Shown here: positions 33,662 through 41,993 of the stretch, in pieces
Position numbering within the stretch: the stretch's first letter is position 1
Layout of the letters: each line of letters starts with the position of its first letter
Assembly: GCA_016776905.1 (NCBI GenBank)
Contig: JADHSM010000002.1
Coordinates: 124,001 to 188,000 of the forward strand
Direction: 5' to 3'
Source of the DNA: Planctomycetota bacterium
GTDB lineage: Bacteria > Planctomycetota > UBA8108 > UBA1146
DNA: 64,000 nt
Notes under the pieces: generated by a model
What the model saw: the letters and a program-made list of their open reading frames with translations, nothing else
What the model was told of the DNA's origin: nothing
Database searches by the model: none
Translations under genes and position numbers: made by a program

Positions 33662-34134
33662 CAGTCGCGACGATGCTCTTTTCTCAGTTGTGCTCTCTGA
33701 GCAGCTTCCTGGAATCTTCTTTTCTCTTCCTCTGAGGAAGGAATAAGTTCAGGGACTTCAACAGGATTCTTTAGGTCATCGAGAGCGACAAAGGAAAGAT
33801 ATGCACTCGACGTATGGGTAATATCTCCAGTTCGAGGGTCTTCACCTTCAACTCTGACACCGATTTCCATCGAACTTCGTCCGGTATAGTTGACCATCGC
33901 CTTCAAGATCATAAAGTGCCCACCAGGAATCGGAGCCAAGAACTCTACATTATCCATCGCGGCTGTCACCACCGGCCTTCTACAGTGACGCATCGCGACC
34001 ATTGCGCAGGCAAGATCCATTAAATGAAGAACTTTTCCACCCAATACATTGCCATGGCTATTGGTATCGTTCGGTAAGACAAGTTCTCTCATCTCCACGG
34101 AACTCTCCTGTGGATTTTTTTGACTTCGGCTCAT
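33661..34134 (-). CDS. Acyl-CoA thioesterase, hotdog fold (YciA/BFIT type)
   Basis: A 157-residue hotdog thioesterase that hydrolyses acyl-CoA. Family marks are ELVLPNDTNSHGNVLGGKVLHLMDLACAMVAMRH, with the catalytic Asn/His and Asp regions, VDN(V)EFLAPIPGG and a C-terminal MEIGVRVEGEDPRTG. The ATG at 34134 begins MSRSQKN. It lies 25 bases downstream of polX on the same strand and probably shares its transcript. The stop codon is followed at once by a 15-bp tandem array. Confidence 0.88.
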   Translation of the reverse strand: MSRSQKNPQESSVEMRELVLPNDTNSHGNVLGGKVLHLMDLACAMVAMRHCRRPVVTAAMDNVEFLAPIPGGHFMILKAMVNYTGRSSMEIGVRVEGEDPRTGDITHTSSAYLSFVALDDLKNPVEVPELIPSSEEEKRRFQEAAQRAQLRKEHRRD

Positions 34135-34159
34135 CGCAGGATCCCTTTCCAGAGATGGT

Positions 34160-35917
34160 TCAAGATTGATGGCATCGCTTAATTCGCTCGAGGTATTCGT
34201 CTCGTTCCATGCAATTGGTGATCTGAGTAGAAGATAAACCCATTTTCCTCGCCGCCATCACACCGTATTGAACATCTTTTAATCCATGGGTGGAATGGGC
34301 ATCCGGATGTATTCCAACATCTAATCCGAGCTCTTGTATTCTTCTTCCCCAACGCCAATCCACATCCAGTCGTCTGGGATGTGCATTCAACTCAACGATA
34401 ACACCCTCTTCGGCAGCCACTTTAAGGAGATGATCCATATCAATCTCGTAGCCATCCCTTTGCAGGAGCAATCGTCCAGTAGGATGTCCCCAAACAGTCG
34501 TACAAGGATGCCGAAGCGCTTTTTCTATTCTGGCAGTCTGATCTTTACGAGACATACTGAAAGAAGAATGCACGCTCGCCACCACATAGTCGAGTCTCTC
34601 TAATACTTCATCTGGATAATCCAGAGATCCATCTTGAAGAATGTCACTCTCTATTCCTTGAAGAATCGTCAATTGAGGGAACCCTTTTCGAAGTTTCTGG
34701 ATCTCAAGAAGTTGTTCCGCCAGCTGCTCAATGCTTAACCCGCCGGCATAGGCCGCCGTGCGTGAATGATCTGCTGTTCCATAATAACTCCAGCCCATAT
34801 CAGACGCGGCCTGCACCATCTCCTGCAAAGTCGCCTTACCGTCCGACCATGTCGAGTGGCAATGGAGTACTCCTTGAATTTGATCTGCCGTAACAAGTTC
34901 ATTCCATGATTTCTTCTCAGCGAAGAGTTTTTCTGCCCATTCGATTTCTCCGTTGTCCTCCCGGAGTTCAGGAGGGATCCATGCAAGATCCAATAGGTTA
35001 AAAATATCTTTCTCTTCTGGAGTTGAAAGGGCCTCACCCGCTTCATTCCAGAGACCATATTCGTTCAACTTCCAACCTCTATCTCGGGCTCGCTGCCGAA
35101 GACGAGTGTTGTGCTCCTTACTCCCGGTAAAATAATGCAGTGCTGGGGCAAATGATTTCGGCTCAATAACCCTCAGGTCTACGCCCATTCCTTCTTCTGA
35201 AATCACGCGAGATTTTGTCTCGCCCTCTGCGAGCACCTCTTTGATACCCTCCGTCGACAGAAAAGCTTGGCGGACTGCTTCCGGCTCTAAACTGGCAACA
35301 AGGACATCAATATCACCGATCGTTTCTCTATTACGTCGCATAGAACCCGCGATTTCAGCCTGCGTGACTCCTTGCGCATCTTTAACAGAAGCCAAAAATC
35401 TTTCGGCAACAGACTGGGCATTTGGAATCAATGATCGCCCCGAGAATCGACGAAGATTATTGATACCTTTGAGAATGGAATTCTCTGAGGTCTTCCCGAA
35501 ACCTGGCAAAGACTGAATCAGTTCTTCCTTGCACGCTTTCTCTAGATCATCGATGGTCTCAATTTCGAGCTTCTCGTAGATCGCTCGAACTTTCTTGGGC
35601 CCCAAGCCCGCAATTCTTAATAGTTGCAGAAGAGACTCTGGGATGAGGGCGCGTATCTCGGTTTCTGCTTCACTCTGACCATCCTGTACAAGGTCCTCAA
35701 TAATGGAGGCGAGACCTTTTCCTATGCCTTGTATAGAAGAGACGTTCCCATCTCCTACCAACTGAAAGAGATCTCCCTGCCAATTTTCTAATGCCCTTGA
35801 ACCATTGACGAAGGCACGCACTTTAAAAGGACTGGATCCCGCAATCTCAAGAATGTGACCTAATTGCTCGAGAGTGCGCGTGATCTCTGCTTTCCCAATA
35901 CTGGATTTTTCAGACAT
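34160..35917 (-). CDS. polX: Family X DNA polymerase/3'-5' exonuclease PolX with PHP domain
   Basis: A 585-residue repair polymerase. The order is an N-terminal helix-hairpin-helix/8-kDa region (LEQLGHILEIAGSSPFKVRAF, IQGIGKGLASIIEDL), the polymerase X active site GSMRRNRETIGDIDVLV with its two metal-binding Asp residues, and a C-terminal PHP domain (VLHCHSTWSDGKATLQEM, YYGTADHS, GIESDIL, VASVHSSFS, HPTGRLL) that carries nuclease activity in bacterial PolX. The ATG at 35917 has AAAGGTGGGAT upstream and overlaps the end of the RimK-like gene by eight bases, indicating a shared transcript. Length is normal. Confidence 0.93.
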   Translation of the reverse strand: MSEKSSIGKAEITRTLEQLGHILEIAGSSPFKVRAFVNGSRALENWQGDLFQLVGDGNVSSIQGIGKGLASIIEDLVQDGQSEAETEIRALIPESLLQLLRIAGLGPKKVRAIYEKLEIETIDDLEKACKEELIQSLPGFGKTSENSILKGINNLRRFSGRSLIPNAQSVAERFLASVKDAQGVTQAEIAGSMRRNRETIGDIDVLVASLEPEAVRQAFLSTEGIKEVLAEGETKSRVISEEGMGVDLRVIEPKSFAPALHYFTGSKEHNTRLRQRARDRGWKLNEYGLWNEAGEALSTPEEKDIFNLLDLAWIPPELREDNGEIEWAEKLFAEKKSWNELVTADQIQGVLHCHSTWSDGKATLQEMVQAASDMGWSYYGTADHSRTAAYAGGLSIEQLAEQLLEIQKLRKGFPQLTILQGIESDILQDGSLDYPDEVLERLDYVVASVHSSFSMSRKDQTARIEKALRHPCTTVWGHPTGRLLLQRDGYEIDMDHLLKVAAEEGVIVELNAHPRRLDVDWRWGRRIQELGLDVGIHPDAHSTHGLKDVQYGVMAARKMGLSSTQITNCMERDEYLERIKRCHQS

Positions 35918-36812
35918 GATCCCACCTTTTCTTATTTTCTGTTTGCTCCTCGATTCTTGATTCCAAAGCTGAAATCCATAAGGAGGCCACATCTACACCT
36001 GTGGCTTGCTCTATTCCCGATAGTCCAGGCGAACCATTCACCTCTAGAATGACCAGTCCATCTGGCCCTTCAACGATGTCCACTCCAGCACAATTCAGTC
36101 CCAATTCATGGGTCGCTCTCAGTGCGAGTTCCGACATTCCCTCTGAAACTTCAACTGCACGAGAGGTCCCGCCCCTTGCTAGGTTTGATCTAAAATCACC
36201 CGGAGGAGCTTCCCTTTGCATTGCTGCCACGACTTGACCATCTACGACCATCACGCGTGTGTCGATCCCCTGACAAGGAATGTATTTTTGTAAAACAAAC
36301 TCCCGTGACTGGAAAAGAATGCTTTGCATCATCGAGACAGCGGCCATCTCACTTTCCGCCAAGATAGTGCCTTGCCCTTGAGATCCATGGAGTGGTTTGA
36401 TCACGACGGGGAGCGGGCCCAGTCTTTGAAGAGAAGCGGCCAATTGATCGAGGTCTCTCACCAACTCTGTTTCCGGAACTGGGAGACCTGATTTGGATAG
36501 GATTTGGAGCGTTTCGAATTTATCTCGAGCAGTTTCCAGAGCGACCACGTTATCCAGTAACGGAACACTCATGGACTGTAACGTTTTTCCAATAGCGATC
36601 GCCAACCCTTGCAACTGAGTTCCTAGCCGGAGAATTCCACAACTCACATGGGGCAAAGGCTCACCCCTGTATCGTAAAAATGGTTCCGAAGTGTGAATTG
36701 AAAATCTCAGTACATCGAGGAGCAAAACTTCATGCCCTAAGGATTCACCCGCCTTGAGAATTCTCTGGCAGGTATGAAGTTCTGAATTGATGGTAATCAC
36801 AGCGATGCGCAC
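35910..36812 (-). CDS. RimK-like ATP-grasp ligase
   Basis: A 300-residue ATP-grasp enzyme of the RimK/LysX group, which joins an amino acid (often glutamate) to a protein or small molecule. Visible marks are TARDKFETLQILSKSGLPVPET, the ATP-binding strand VVIKPLHGSQGQGTILAES, YIPCQGIDTRVMVVDGQVVAAMQR, FRSNLARGG and the metal-binding LEVNGSPGLSGIE. Length fits the family. The substrate is not predictable from the sequence. The gene overlaps polX and precedes it. Confidence 0.88.
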   Translation of the reverse strand: MRIAVITINSELHTCQRILKAGESLGHEVLLLDVLRFSIHTSEPFLRYRGEPLPHVSCGILRLGTQLQGLAIAIGKTLQSMSVPLLDNVVALETARDKFETLQILSKSGLPVPETELVRDLDQLAASLQRLGPLPVVIKPLHGSQGQGTILAESEMAAVSMMQSILFQSREFVLQKYIPCQGIDTRVMVVDGQVVAAMQREAPPGDFRSNLARGGTSRAVEVSEGMSELALRATHELGLNCAGVDIVEGPDGLVILEVNGSPGLSGIEQATGVDVASLWISALESRIEEQTENKKRWDHV

Positions 36813-36917
36813 CGTTATCCCTCTTTCTTATGAAGACAGAGGCGATGACAGCCTTTGAAGTGGGTTGACGCAAGGGCGCATTATGAATGAATCGCAGAAT
36901 TCATAGCCATTTCTGGC

Positions 36918-37589
36918 TTATGGCATGGCTCCCTCAAGAATCGTATCGAATGTACTGGTCGCCTCACGCTTCTCTGCAGTTTCTGGGCTGTAAATGTGAA
37001 ATTCTTTCACGAGAAGCCCATATGCATGAAGTGTGACAGCAACCTCATCCTCGGAGCAATTGTCCATACGATGAAGATCCATAGCCGGAGGGTAAACAGT
37101 CCCCACAGAGCCTGCGGTACCTATGAACGTCTCGACGGGAATCAGACAACGCTGTCCATCGACTTCATCGGGGGCGTAGTTCGTAAACCTCATGCGACCA
37201 CGTAGCACTCCGAGAACACCCCAAGACGGGTGATCATGAATGGGAGTACCTTGCCCCGGCTTCCATACCAATGCCAACAGAGAGAATCTGTCCTCAGCAT
37301 CGGCGTGAAGAAGATGACGGGTGTACTTCTGAGATCCCGTTTCGAATTGATTCAAAAACTCATCGGAAACACCGGCGCAATATCTCTCCACGATGTTCAC
37401 GAGAGAATTGATACGTCGACGTTCCTGTTGCTCGACACTAATTGTATCTTCAAAAGCCTGAATCAAATCTGGCAACTGGCGAATGGGCTCCACGGGCCTC
37501 CCCTTTTCAATGACCGAAAGCAGTGCTCCGGTAGATCGTCCCAAATTAGGCTGAAACCCGAGTTTATCGACTGGACGGGTGCCCGGCAA
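36918..37589 (-). CDS. Cysteine dioxygenase-family (thiol dioxygenase) cupin protein
   Basis: A 223-residue cupin of the cysteine dioxygenase family, iron enzymes that oxidise a thiol to a sulphinate. The iron-binding pattern is TPIHDHPSWGVLGVLRG, with the third His in MDLHRMD. The preceding RFSLLALVWKPGQG is also typical. I cannot tell a cysteine from a 3-mercaptopropionate dioxygenase. No ATG precedes the conserved region; the frame can start at the TTG at 37589, so the start is uncertain. It is divergent from the YbgC-like gene. Confidence 0.82.
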   Translation of the reverse strand: MPGTRPVDKLGFQPNLGRSTGALLSVIEKGRPVEPIRQLPDLIQAFEDTISVEQQERRRINSLVNIVERYCAGVSDEFLNQFETGSQKYTRHLLHADAEDRFSLLALVWKPGQGTPIHDHPSWGVLGVLRGRMRFTNYAPDEVDGQRCLIPVETFIGTAGSVGTVYPPAMDLHRMDNCSEDEVAVTLHAYGLLVKEFHIYSPETAEKREATSTFDTILEGAMP

Positions 37590-37693
37590 TGCACTCGAAT
37601 GGGTACACAGATTGTTTCTTGAAGTAATTATGCCCGGAGCAGTGAATTCGCGGGCTTTAGGGTAGTTTTGGACTCAGAGAGGAGCGTTGGGAG

Positions 37694-38116
37694 ATGGCAT
37701 TCGAAATCGATCTTCCCGTCAGATTTGATGATGTCGACGCTGCAGGTGTCGTCTATTACCCGAGACTTTTGGATATGTGCCACCTGGCCTTCGAGGATTT
37801 ATTCTCGGCTCGTGGCCCTGTTCCCTACCATGAATTGTTCATCGACCAGAAAGTCGGCTTTCCAACGCGAAGTGTTGAAGCGGAATTTCATTCCCCTGTC
37901 GAGTATCAGGGCCACATCACAATTCGGCTCTCGACTTACGAAATCGGGCTCAGATCGGTTCGATTTCTCTTTGAGGGAACCCAAAATGGGGTGAACTGTT
38001 TCTCCGCCAAAATCGGGAAAGTCTGCTGTACGCTTGGGCCGGGAAACAAATTCGAAGTGATCGAAATCCCAGAGTCCGTCCGTAAAATGCTCGCATCTCT
38101 GGAATCTGCATCATGA
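37694..38116 (+). CDS. YbgC/4-hydroxybenzoyl-CoA-type acyl-CoA thioesterase
   Basis: A 140-residue hotdog thioesterase. The family motif VRFDDVDAAGVVYYPRLLDMCHLAFEDLF carries the catalytic Asp, and FPTRSVEAEFHSPVEYQ follows. Length is normal for YbgC. It may act in phospholipid or aromatic acyl-CoA metabolism. Its stop overlaps the start of queE (ATGA), so it is translationally coupled with the queuosine-precursor genes. Confidence 0.88.
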   Translation: MAFEIDLPVRFDDVDAAGVVYYPRLLDMCHLAFEDLFSARGPVPYHELFIDQKVGFPTRSVEAEFHSPVEYQGHITIRLSTYEIGLRSVRFLFEGTQNGVNCFSAKIGKVCCTLGPGNKFEVIEIPESVRKMLASLESAS

Positions 38117-38742
38117 GAGTCGTCGAGATCTACCCCTCTATCCAAGGAGAAAGCACCAAGGCAGGAGTCCCCTGCGTCTTTGTCAGACTCGCAGGCTGTC
38201 CGTTGAGATGCCGCTGGTGCGACACCGTCTACTCCTTCAAAGGCGGAGAAGCGATGACCCTCGACGAAATTTGTGAGAGCGCTACAGAGCACGGATTGGG
38301 AATGGTCGAATTAACTGGAGGAGAACCTCTAGCGCACGAAGAAGCTTGGCCCTTACTCAAGATGCTCTGTGATCGATTCGACGAAGTCCTGCTGGAGACT
38401 TCCGGTTCTTACCCTATAGAAAATATTGATCCCCGAGTTTCGGTGATCATGGACCTCAAAGCCCCCGGGTCCGGAGAAGACGACCGGAATCTGCTGGAAA
38501 ACCTAACCGTCCTCAAACCCGGCGATGAAGTCAAAATTGTATTGGCTGACCGAAACGATTACGAGTGGGCCTGCCAGACGATTCAAAACCATGAAATAAA
38601 GGTTCCTGTACTCTTCTCCCCCGTTCATGGAGAATTAGATCCCGCTGTCTTAGCAGAATGGATCATTCAGGATCGAATCCCTGTCCGCCTTCACCTGCAA
38701 CAACATAAATACATCTGGGATCCGGCTGAGCGTGGGAGATAA
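38113..38742 (+). CDS. queE: 7-carboxy-7-deazaguanine synthase QueE
   Basis: A 209-residue radical SAM enzyme that turns 6-carboxytetrahydropterin into 7-carboxy-7-deazaguanine, a step towards queuosine. It starts with EIYPSIQGESTKAGVPCVFVRLAGC and has the radical SAM cluster CPLRCRWC (C-x3-C-x2-C), then ELTGGEPLAHE. Length is typical of QueE. The gene is coupled with the upstream thioesterase and followed by queD, the preceding pathway enzyme. Confidence 0.93.
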   Translation: MRVVEIYPSIQGESTKAGVPCVFVRLAGCPLRCRWCDTVYSFKGGEAMTLDEICESATEHGLGMVELTGGEPLAHEEAWPLLKMLCDRFDEVLLETSGSYPIENIDPRVSVIMDLKAPGSGEDDRNLLENLTVLKPGDEVKIVLADRNDYEWACQTIQNHEIKVPVLFSPVHGELDPAVLAEWIIQDRIPVRLHLQQHKYIWDPAERGR

Positions 38743-38783
38743 TCTGCGCCATGACCCATCTCTTGGAAAGGTCTGTTCCACTC

Positions 38784-39155
38784 ATGAGCAAAGAGGTTGA
38801 ACTTCTTCGACGATTCTCATTTGATTCGGCACACTCGTTACCCAATGTTCCCGAGGATCACAAATGCCATCGACTTCATGGGCATACGTTCCAAGTCGAG
38901 ATCAAGGTCACCGGTCCAATTGGTGAAACAACAGGTTGGGTTATGGATTTCGCAGACCTTAAGAAAGCGACTCAACCCCTCATCGAAGCGCTCGACCATC
39001 GATACCTCAATGAAATCGAGGGCTTGGAAAATCCAACTTCAGAGCACATATCCATCTGGATTTGGGATCGCCTTAAACCCCAGATCAAGGAACTGAGCGC
39101 CGTGACTGTTCACGAGACCTGCAATACAGGCTGCACCTACCGAGGAGATCACTAG
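38784..39155 (+). CDS. queD: 6-carboxy-5,6,7,8-tetrahydropterin synthase QueD
   Basis: A 123-residue zinc enzyme of the PTPS/QueD family that makes the QueE substrate from 7,8-dihydroneopterin triphosphate. Visible residues are FDSAH (zinc His), CHRLHGHTFQVEI (catalytic Cys and two zinc His), VMDFADLK, LDHRYLNE and SEHISIWIW. The ATG at 38784 fits the family N-terminus (MSKEVELLRRFSFDSAH) and has GGAAAGG upstream; an ATG at 38751 in the same frame is possible. It sits in the queE operon. Confidence 0.92.
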   Translation: MSKEVELLRRFSFDSAHSLPNVPEDHKCHRLHGHTFQVEIKVTGPIGETTGWVMDFADLKKATQPLIEALDHRYLNEIEGLENPTSEHISIWIWDRLKPQIKELSAVTVHETCNTGCTYRGDH

Positions 39156-39170
39156 AAGGCGAGACTATAT

Positions 39171-40994
39171 ATGTGCGGCATTTTCGGAATCGCATCTGTG
39201 ACCGACATCTCTAAAACCCTCGTCGAGGCTTTGGAAAAACTCGAGTACCGAGGCTATGACTCTTGTGGCCTCTCGATCAGTCAACCCACAGGGGACTTCG
39301 AAGTCCGCAAGGGAGCGGGACCTGTTCAAAGAGTCTCTGCGGAAGAGCGATTCCATGAACTCGAGGGGAATTCAGGACTCGGACACGTCCGCTGGGCCAC
39401 TCATGGTCGAGTGAGTCGTATCAATGCCCATCCTCTTTTGGATTCGTATGGAGAAATTTCCATCGTTCACAACGGGATACTTCAATCCTATGAAAAAATC
39501 CGAGAAGACCTGACTCAAAAAGGCCATACCTTTCTTTCCGAAACTGATTCCGAAGTGATTGCTCATCTGATCGAAAGAGGTCTCAAAGAAGGTCTCTCAG
39601 TTCAGGAATCGATTCTTCATACTGCAAATCAACTCGAAGGCACGTATGCCATAGGAGTGATGACCAGCAAGGAACCAGGGGTCCTCTATGCACTTCGCCA
39701 AGAAAGTCCGCTCATCATTGGTATCAGCGATGACTTCACCTGCTTTTCTTCTGATCCTCTCGCACTCGGAGGACTGACAGACCAGGTGATATGGTTACAA
39801 GATGGAGAAATGGCCCGCATCGATCATGGCAGCTGCTCTCTCTTTAAGATTAATGATTCTCAAAGTTTCCAGAGATCTCCAGAAACCATCTCTATCGAAG
39901 CCAGAGCGGTAGACCTCGATGGTCATCCTGATTTCATGACGAAAGAAATCTCAGAGAATGGAGCCGTCGTCAGAGCCGCTCTCGACATCGACGACTCCAA
40001 AATCGACGCCGTTGTAGATGTCATCATGAACTCAGAACGTACGATCCTCACTGGAGTCGGAACGAGTTATTACGTGGCGCTCATGGGTCAATACATGATC
40101 AGCGATTTGGCAGGCGAGTTCACTCCAGCCATGTCCTCAGATGAGATGCCGCATATGGTCCCCCTTCGAAAAGGAGACCACGTTCTTGCCATCAGTCAAT
40201 CGGGAGAAACATACGACACCCTAAGAGCACTCCGGCTCGCAAAAGAAAACGGAGTGAATCTCTCTGCCATTCTCAATGTCGATTCTTCTTCGATGGCCCG
40301 AGAAGTCGACCAAGTCATCCACCAGAATGCCGGCCCCGAAATCTGTGTACTCTCTACAAAGTCTACAATATCTCAACTCGCCTTGGTTCTGAGACTTGCC
40401 ATTCGATTGGCTGAACGTAAAGAAACCAAGTCCGCCGCTGAAATCACCCAACTTCGACAAGATCTCTTAGAACTTCCTTCAAAACTAGACTCGATAGCCA
40501 CTGGGGACCACGATTCCATTCGTGATTTAGCGAGACATCACAGCGTGATGCGAAATTGGTTCTTTCTTGGCCGTGGTATTCAACACGGACTCGCTCTTGA
40601 ATCGGCATTAAAGTTCAAGGAAGTCACCTATTGCCATGCAGAAGGAATGTCTTCTGGAGCACTCAAACATGGGACCATTTCCCTCATCGACGATGCCATG
40701 CATACCGTAATTTTTCTACCCGGAGAAGACGTTCACGAACTGCGACAACACGCCATGGGTGCAATAGCAGAGATCTCCACAAGGGGCGGCAAGGTGATCT
40801 GTTTTCAGCCTGAAGGATCGCCATCCCCAGAACCCTGTCCAGAGTCCATCGTTGAGAGCCCTGCTTCAGGACAGTGGACTTTGCCACTCTTGCAATTGAT
40901 GCAAGCACAGCTGTTTGCCTATTACACGGCAAGAGCTCTGGGGCGAGATGTTGACAAACCCAGAGCACTTGCGAAGTCTGTCACAGTTTCTTAA
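39171..40994 (+). CDS. glmS: Glutamine--fructose-6-phosphate aminotransferase (isomerizing)
   Basis: A 607-residue enzyme that makes glucosamine 6-phosphate for peptidoglycan and lipopolysaccharide. The N-terminal glutaminase starts with MCGIFGIA, so Cys2 is the nucleophile after Met removal; GHVRWATHG and HNGI follow. Two SIS domains follow: GVGTSYYVALMGQYM, ISQSGETYDTLRAL and STKSTISQLALVLRLAI in the first; RGIQHGLALESALKFKEVTYCHAEGMSSGALKHG in the second. The C-terminus ends with KPRALAKSVTVS as in the family. It lies 15 bases after queD. Confidence 0.95.
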   Translation: MCGIFGIASVTDISKTLVEALEKLEYRGYDSCGLSISQPTGDFEVRKGAGPVQRVSAEERFHELEGNSGLGHVRWATHGRVSRINAHPLLDSYGEISIVHNGILQSYEKIREDLTQKGHTFLSETDSEVIAHLIERGLKEGLSVQESILHTANQLEGTYAIGVMTSKEPGVLYALRQESPLIIGISDDFTCFSSDPLALGGLTDQVIWLQDGEMARIDHGSCSLFKINDSQSFQRSPETISIEARAVDLDGHPDFMTKEISENGAVVRAALDIDDSKIDAVVDVIMNSERTILTGVGTSYYVALMGQYMISDLAGEFTPAMSSDEMPHMVPLRKGDHVLAISQSGETYDTLRALRLAKENGVNLSAILNVDSSSMAREVDQVIHQNAGPEICVLSTKSTISQLALVLRLAIRLAERKETKSAAEITQLRQDLLELPSKLDSIATGDHDSIRDLARHHSVMRNWFFLGRGIQHGLALESALKFKEVTYCHAEGMSSGALKHGTISLIDDAMHTVIFLPGEDVHELRQHAMGAIAEISTRGGKVICFQPEGSPSPEPCPESIVESPASGQWTLPLLQLMQAQLFAYYTARALGRDVDKPRALAKSVTVS

Positions 40995-41035
40995 TCAGAA
41001 CCGAATCATCATCGAAGGGGATAAAGGGTGTTTTC

Positions 41036-41881
41036 ATGACTACGGAGTCCATGTTTCGTTTTGATCAAATCGATGTTTTTTCGATGACCCCTCTGCTTGG
41101 AAATGCATTAGCAGTGGTTCACTCCGCTGATTCGCTTTCGACTTCGCAAATGGAACACTTCGCCCGCTGGACACAACTCTCTGAAACGACGTTCCTTCTG
41201 GCTCCGGAAACTCCTGAAGCGGACTACAAAGTTCGAATCTTCACACCCGAAGGTGAACTCCCGTTTGCCGGTCATCCCACACTGGGGAGCGCACACGCCT
41301 GGCTCAACGCCGGGGGTAGCCCCGCTGACCCTCAACGCATCATCCAGGAGTGTGGAGTCGGGCTCATCCCCATACGTAAAGACGCAGAAATGCTCGCTTT
41401 CCGAGCACCGGATTTACTCAAAACAGGTCCCGTGGATGAAGAGACACTGCAAGTCATCTGTCACGGATTAGGCATCGAAAGAAGTGAGATTCTTCTTCAT
41501 CAATGGGTCGACAATGGCCCTGGTTGGGCCGTCGTCACATTAGATTCCGCAGAGAGAGTTCTCTCCATCAACCCGAACTTCTCACTTTTGACATCTGTCA
41601 ACTTTGGAATCATAGGCCCCCACGACTCGCACCAGGATGCCGACTATGAAGTTCGCGCATTCGTGAACTCTCTCGATATTCCTGAAGACCCGGTAACAGG
41701 AAGCCTTGCCGCGGGAATCGCACAATGGTTTTCTCGTGAAGGCCTCGCCGAAAAATCTTATACCATTGCGCAAGGACAAAAATTACAGCGTCAGGGCCGT
41801 ATTCACATCTCCGAAGAAAATGGAGAAATATGGGTAGGCGGTGTCAGCACTCGCTGCATCAGTGGGACACTGCACCTATAG
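41036..41881 (+). CDS. PhzF-family protein (isomerase/epimerase fold)
   Basis: A 281-residue protein of the PhzF family. Hallmarks are FDQIDVFSMTPLLGNALAVV, SETTFLL with the conserved Glu, YKVRIFTPEGELPFAGHPTLGSAHAW and, in the second half, EVRAFVNSLDIPEDPVTGSLAAGIAQW. Members isomerise small molecules; the substrate here is unknown. It is a single gene after glmS. Its last six codons (ACA CTG CAC CTA TAG at the end) are the founder of an 18-bp in-frame tandem array. Confidence 0.9.
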   Translation: MTTESMFRFDQIDVFSMTPLLGNALAVVHSADSLSTSQMEHFARWTQLSETTFLLAPETPEADYKVRIFTPEGELPFAGHPTLGSAHAWLNAGGSPADPQRIIQECGVGLIPIRKDAEMLAFRAPDLLKTGPVDEETLQVICHGLGIERSEILLHQWVDNGPGWAVVTLDSAERVLSINPNFSLLTSVNFGIIGPHDSHQDADYEVRAFVNSLDIPEDPVTGSLAAGIAQWFSREGLAEKSYTIAQGQKLQRQGRIHISEENGEIWVGGVSTRCISGTLHL

Positions 41882-41971
41882 AAAACACTGCCGCTATAGA
41901 AGACAATGCCGCTATAGAAAACAATGCCGCTATAGAAAACAATGCCGCTATAGAAGACACTGCCGCAATCT
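41864..41971 (+). repeat. Stop-codon-anchored tandem array, six 18-bp units
   Basis: The unit is six codons long and ends in TAG (for example AAAACACTGCCGCTATAG). The first unit is the end of the PhzF coding sequence (41864-41881). Four further units each repeat an in-frame TAG up to 41953. The sixth (41954-41971) has lost its stop (CAA TCT). Confidence 0.93.
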
Positions 41972-41993
41972 TTATGCAGAAACCTTAAATCGG

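Noticed and set aside
29202-41971. CRISPR arrays
   Set aside because: The repeats are only 13-19 bp, directly adjacent without spacers, and no cas gene is present.
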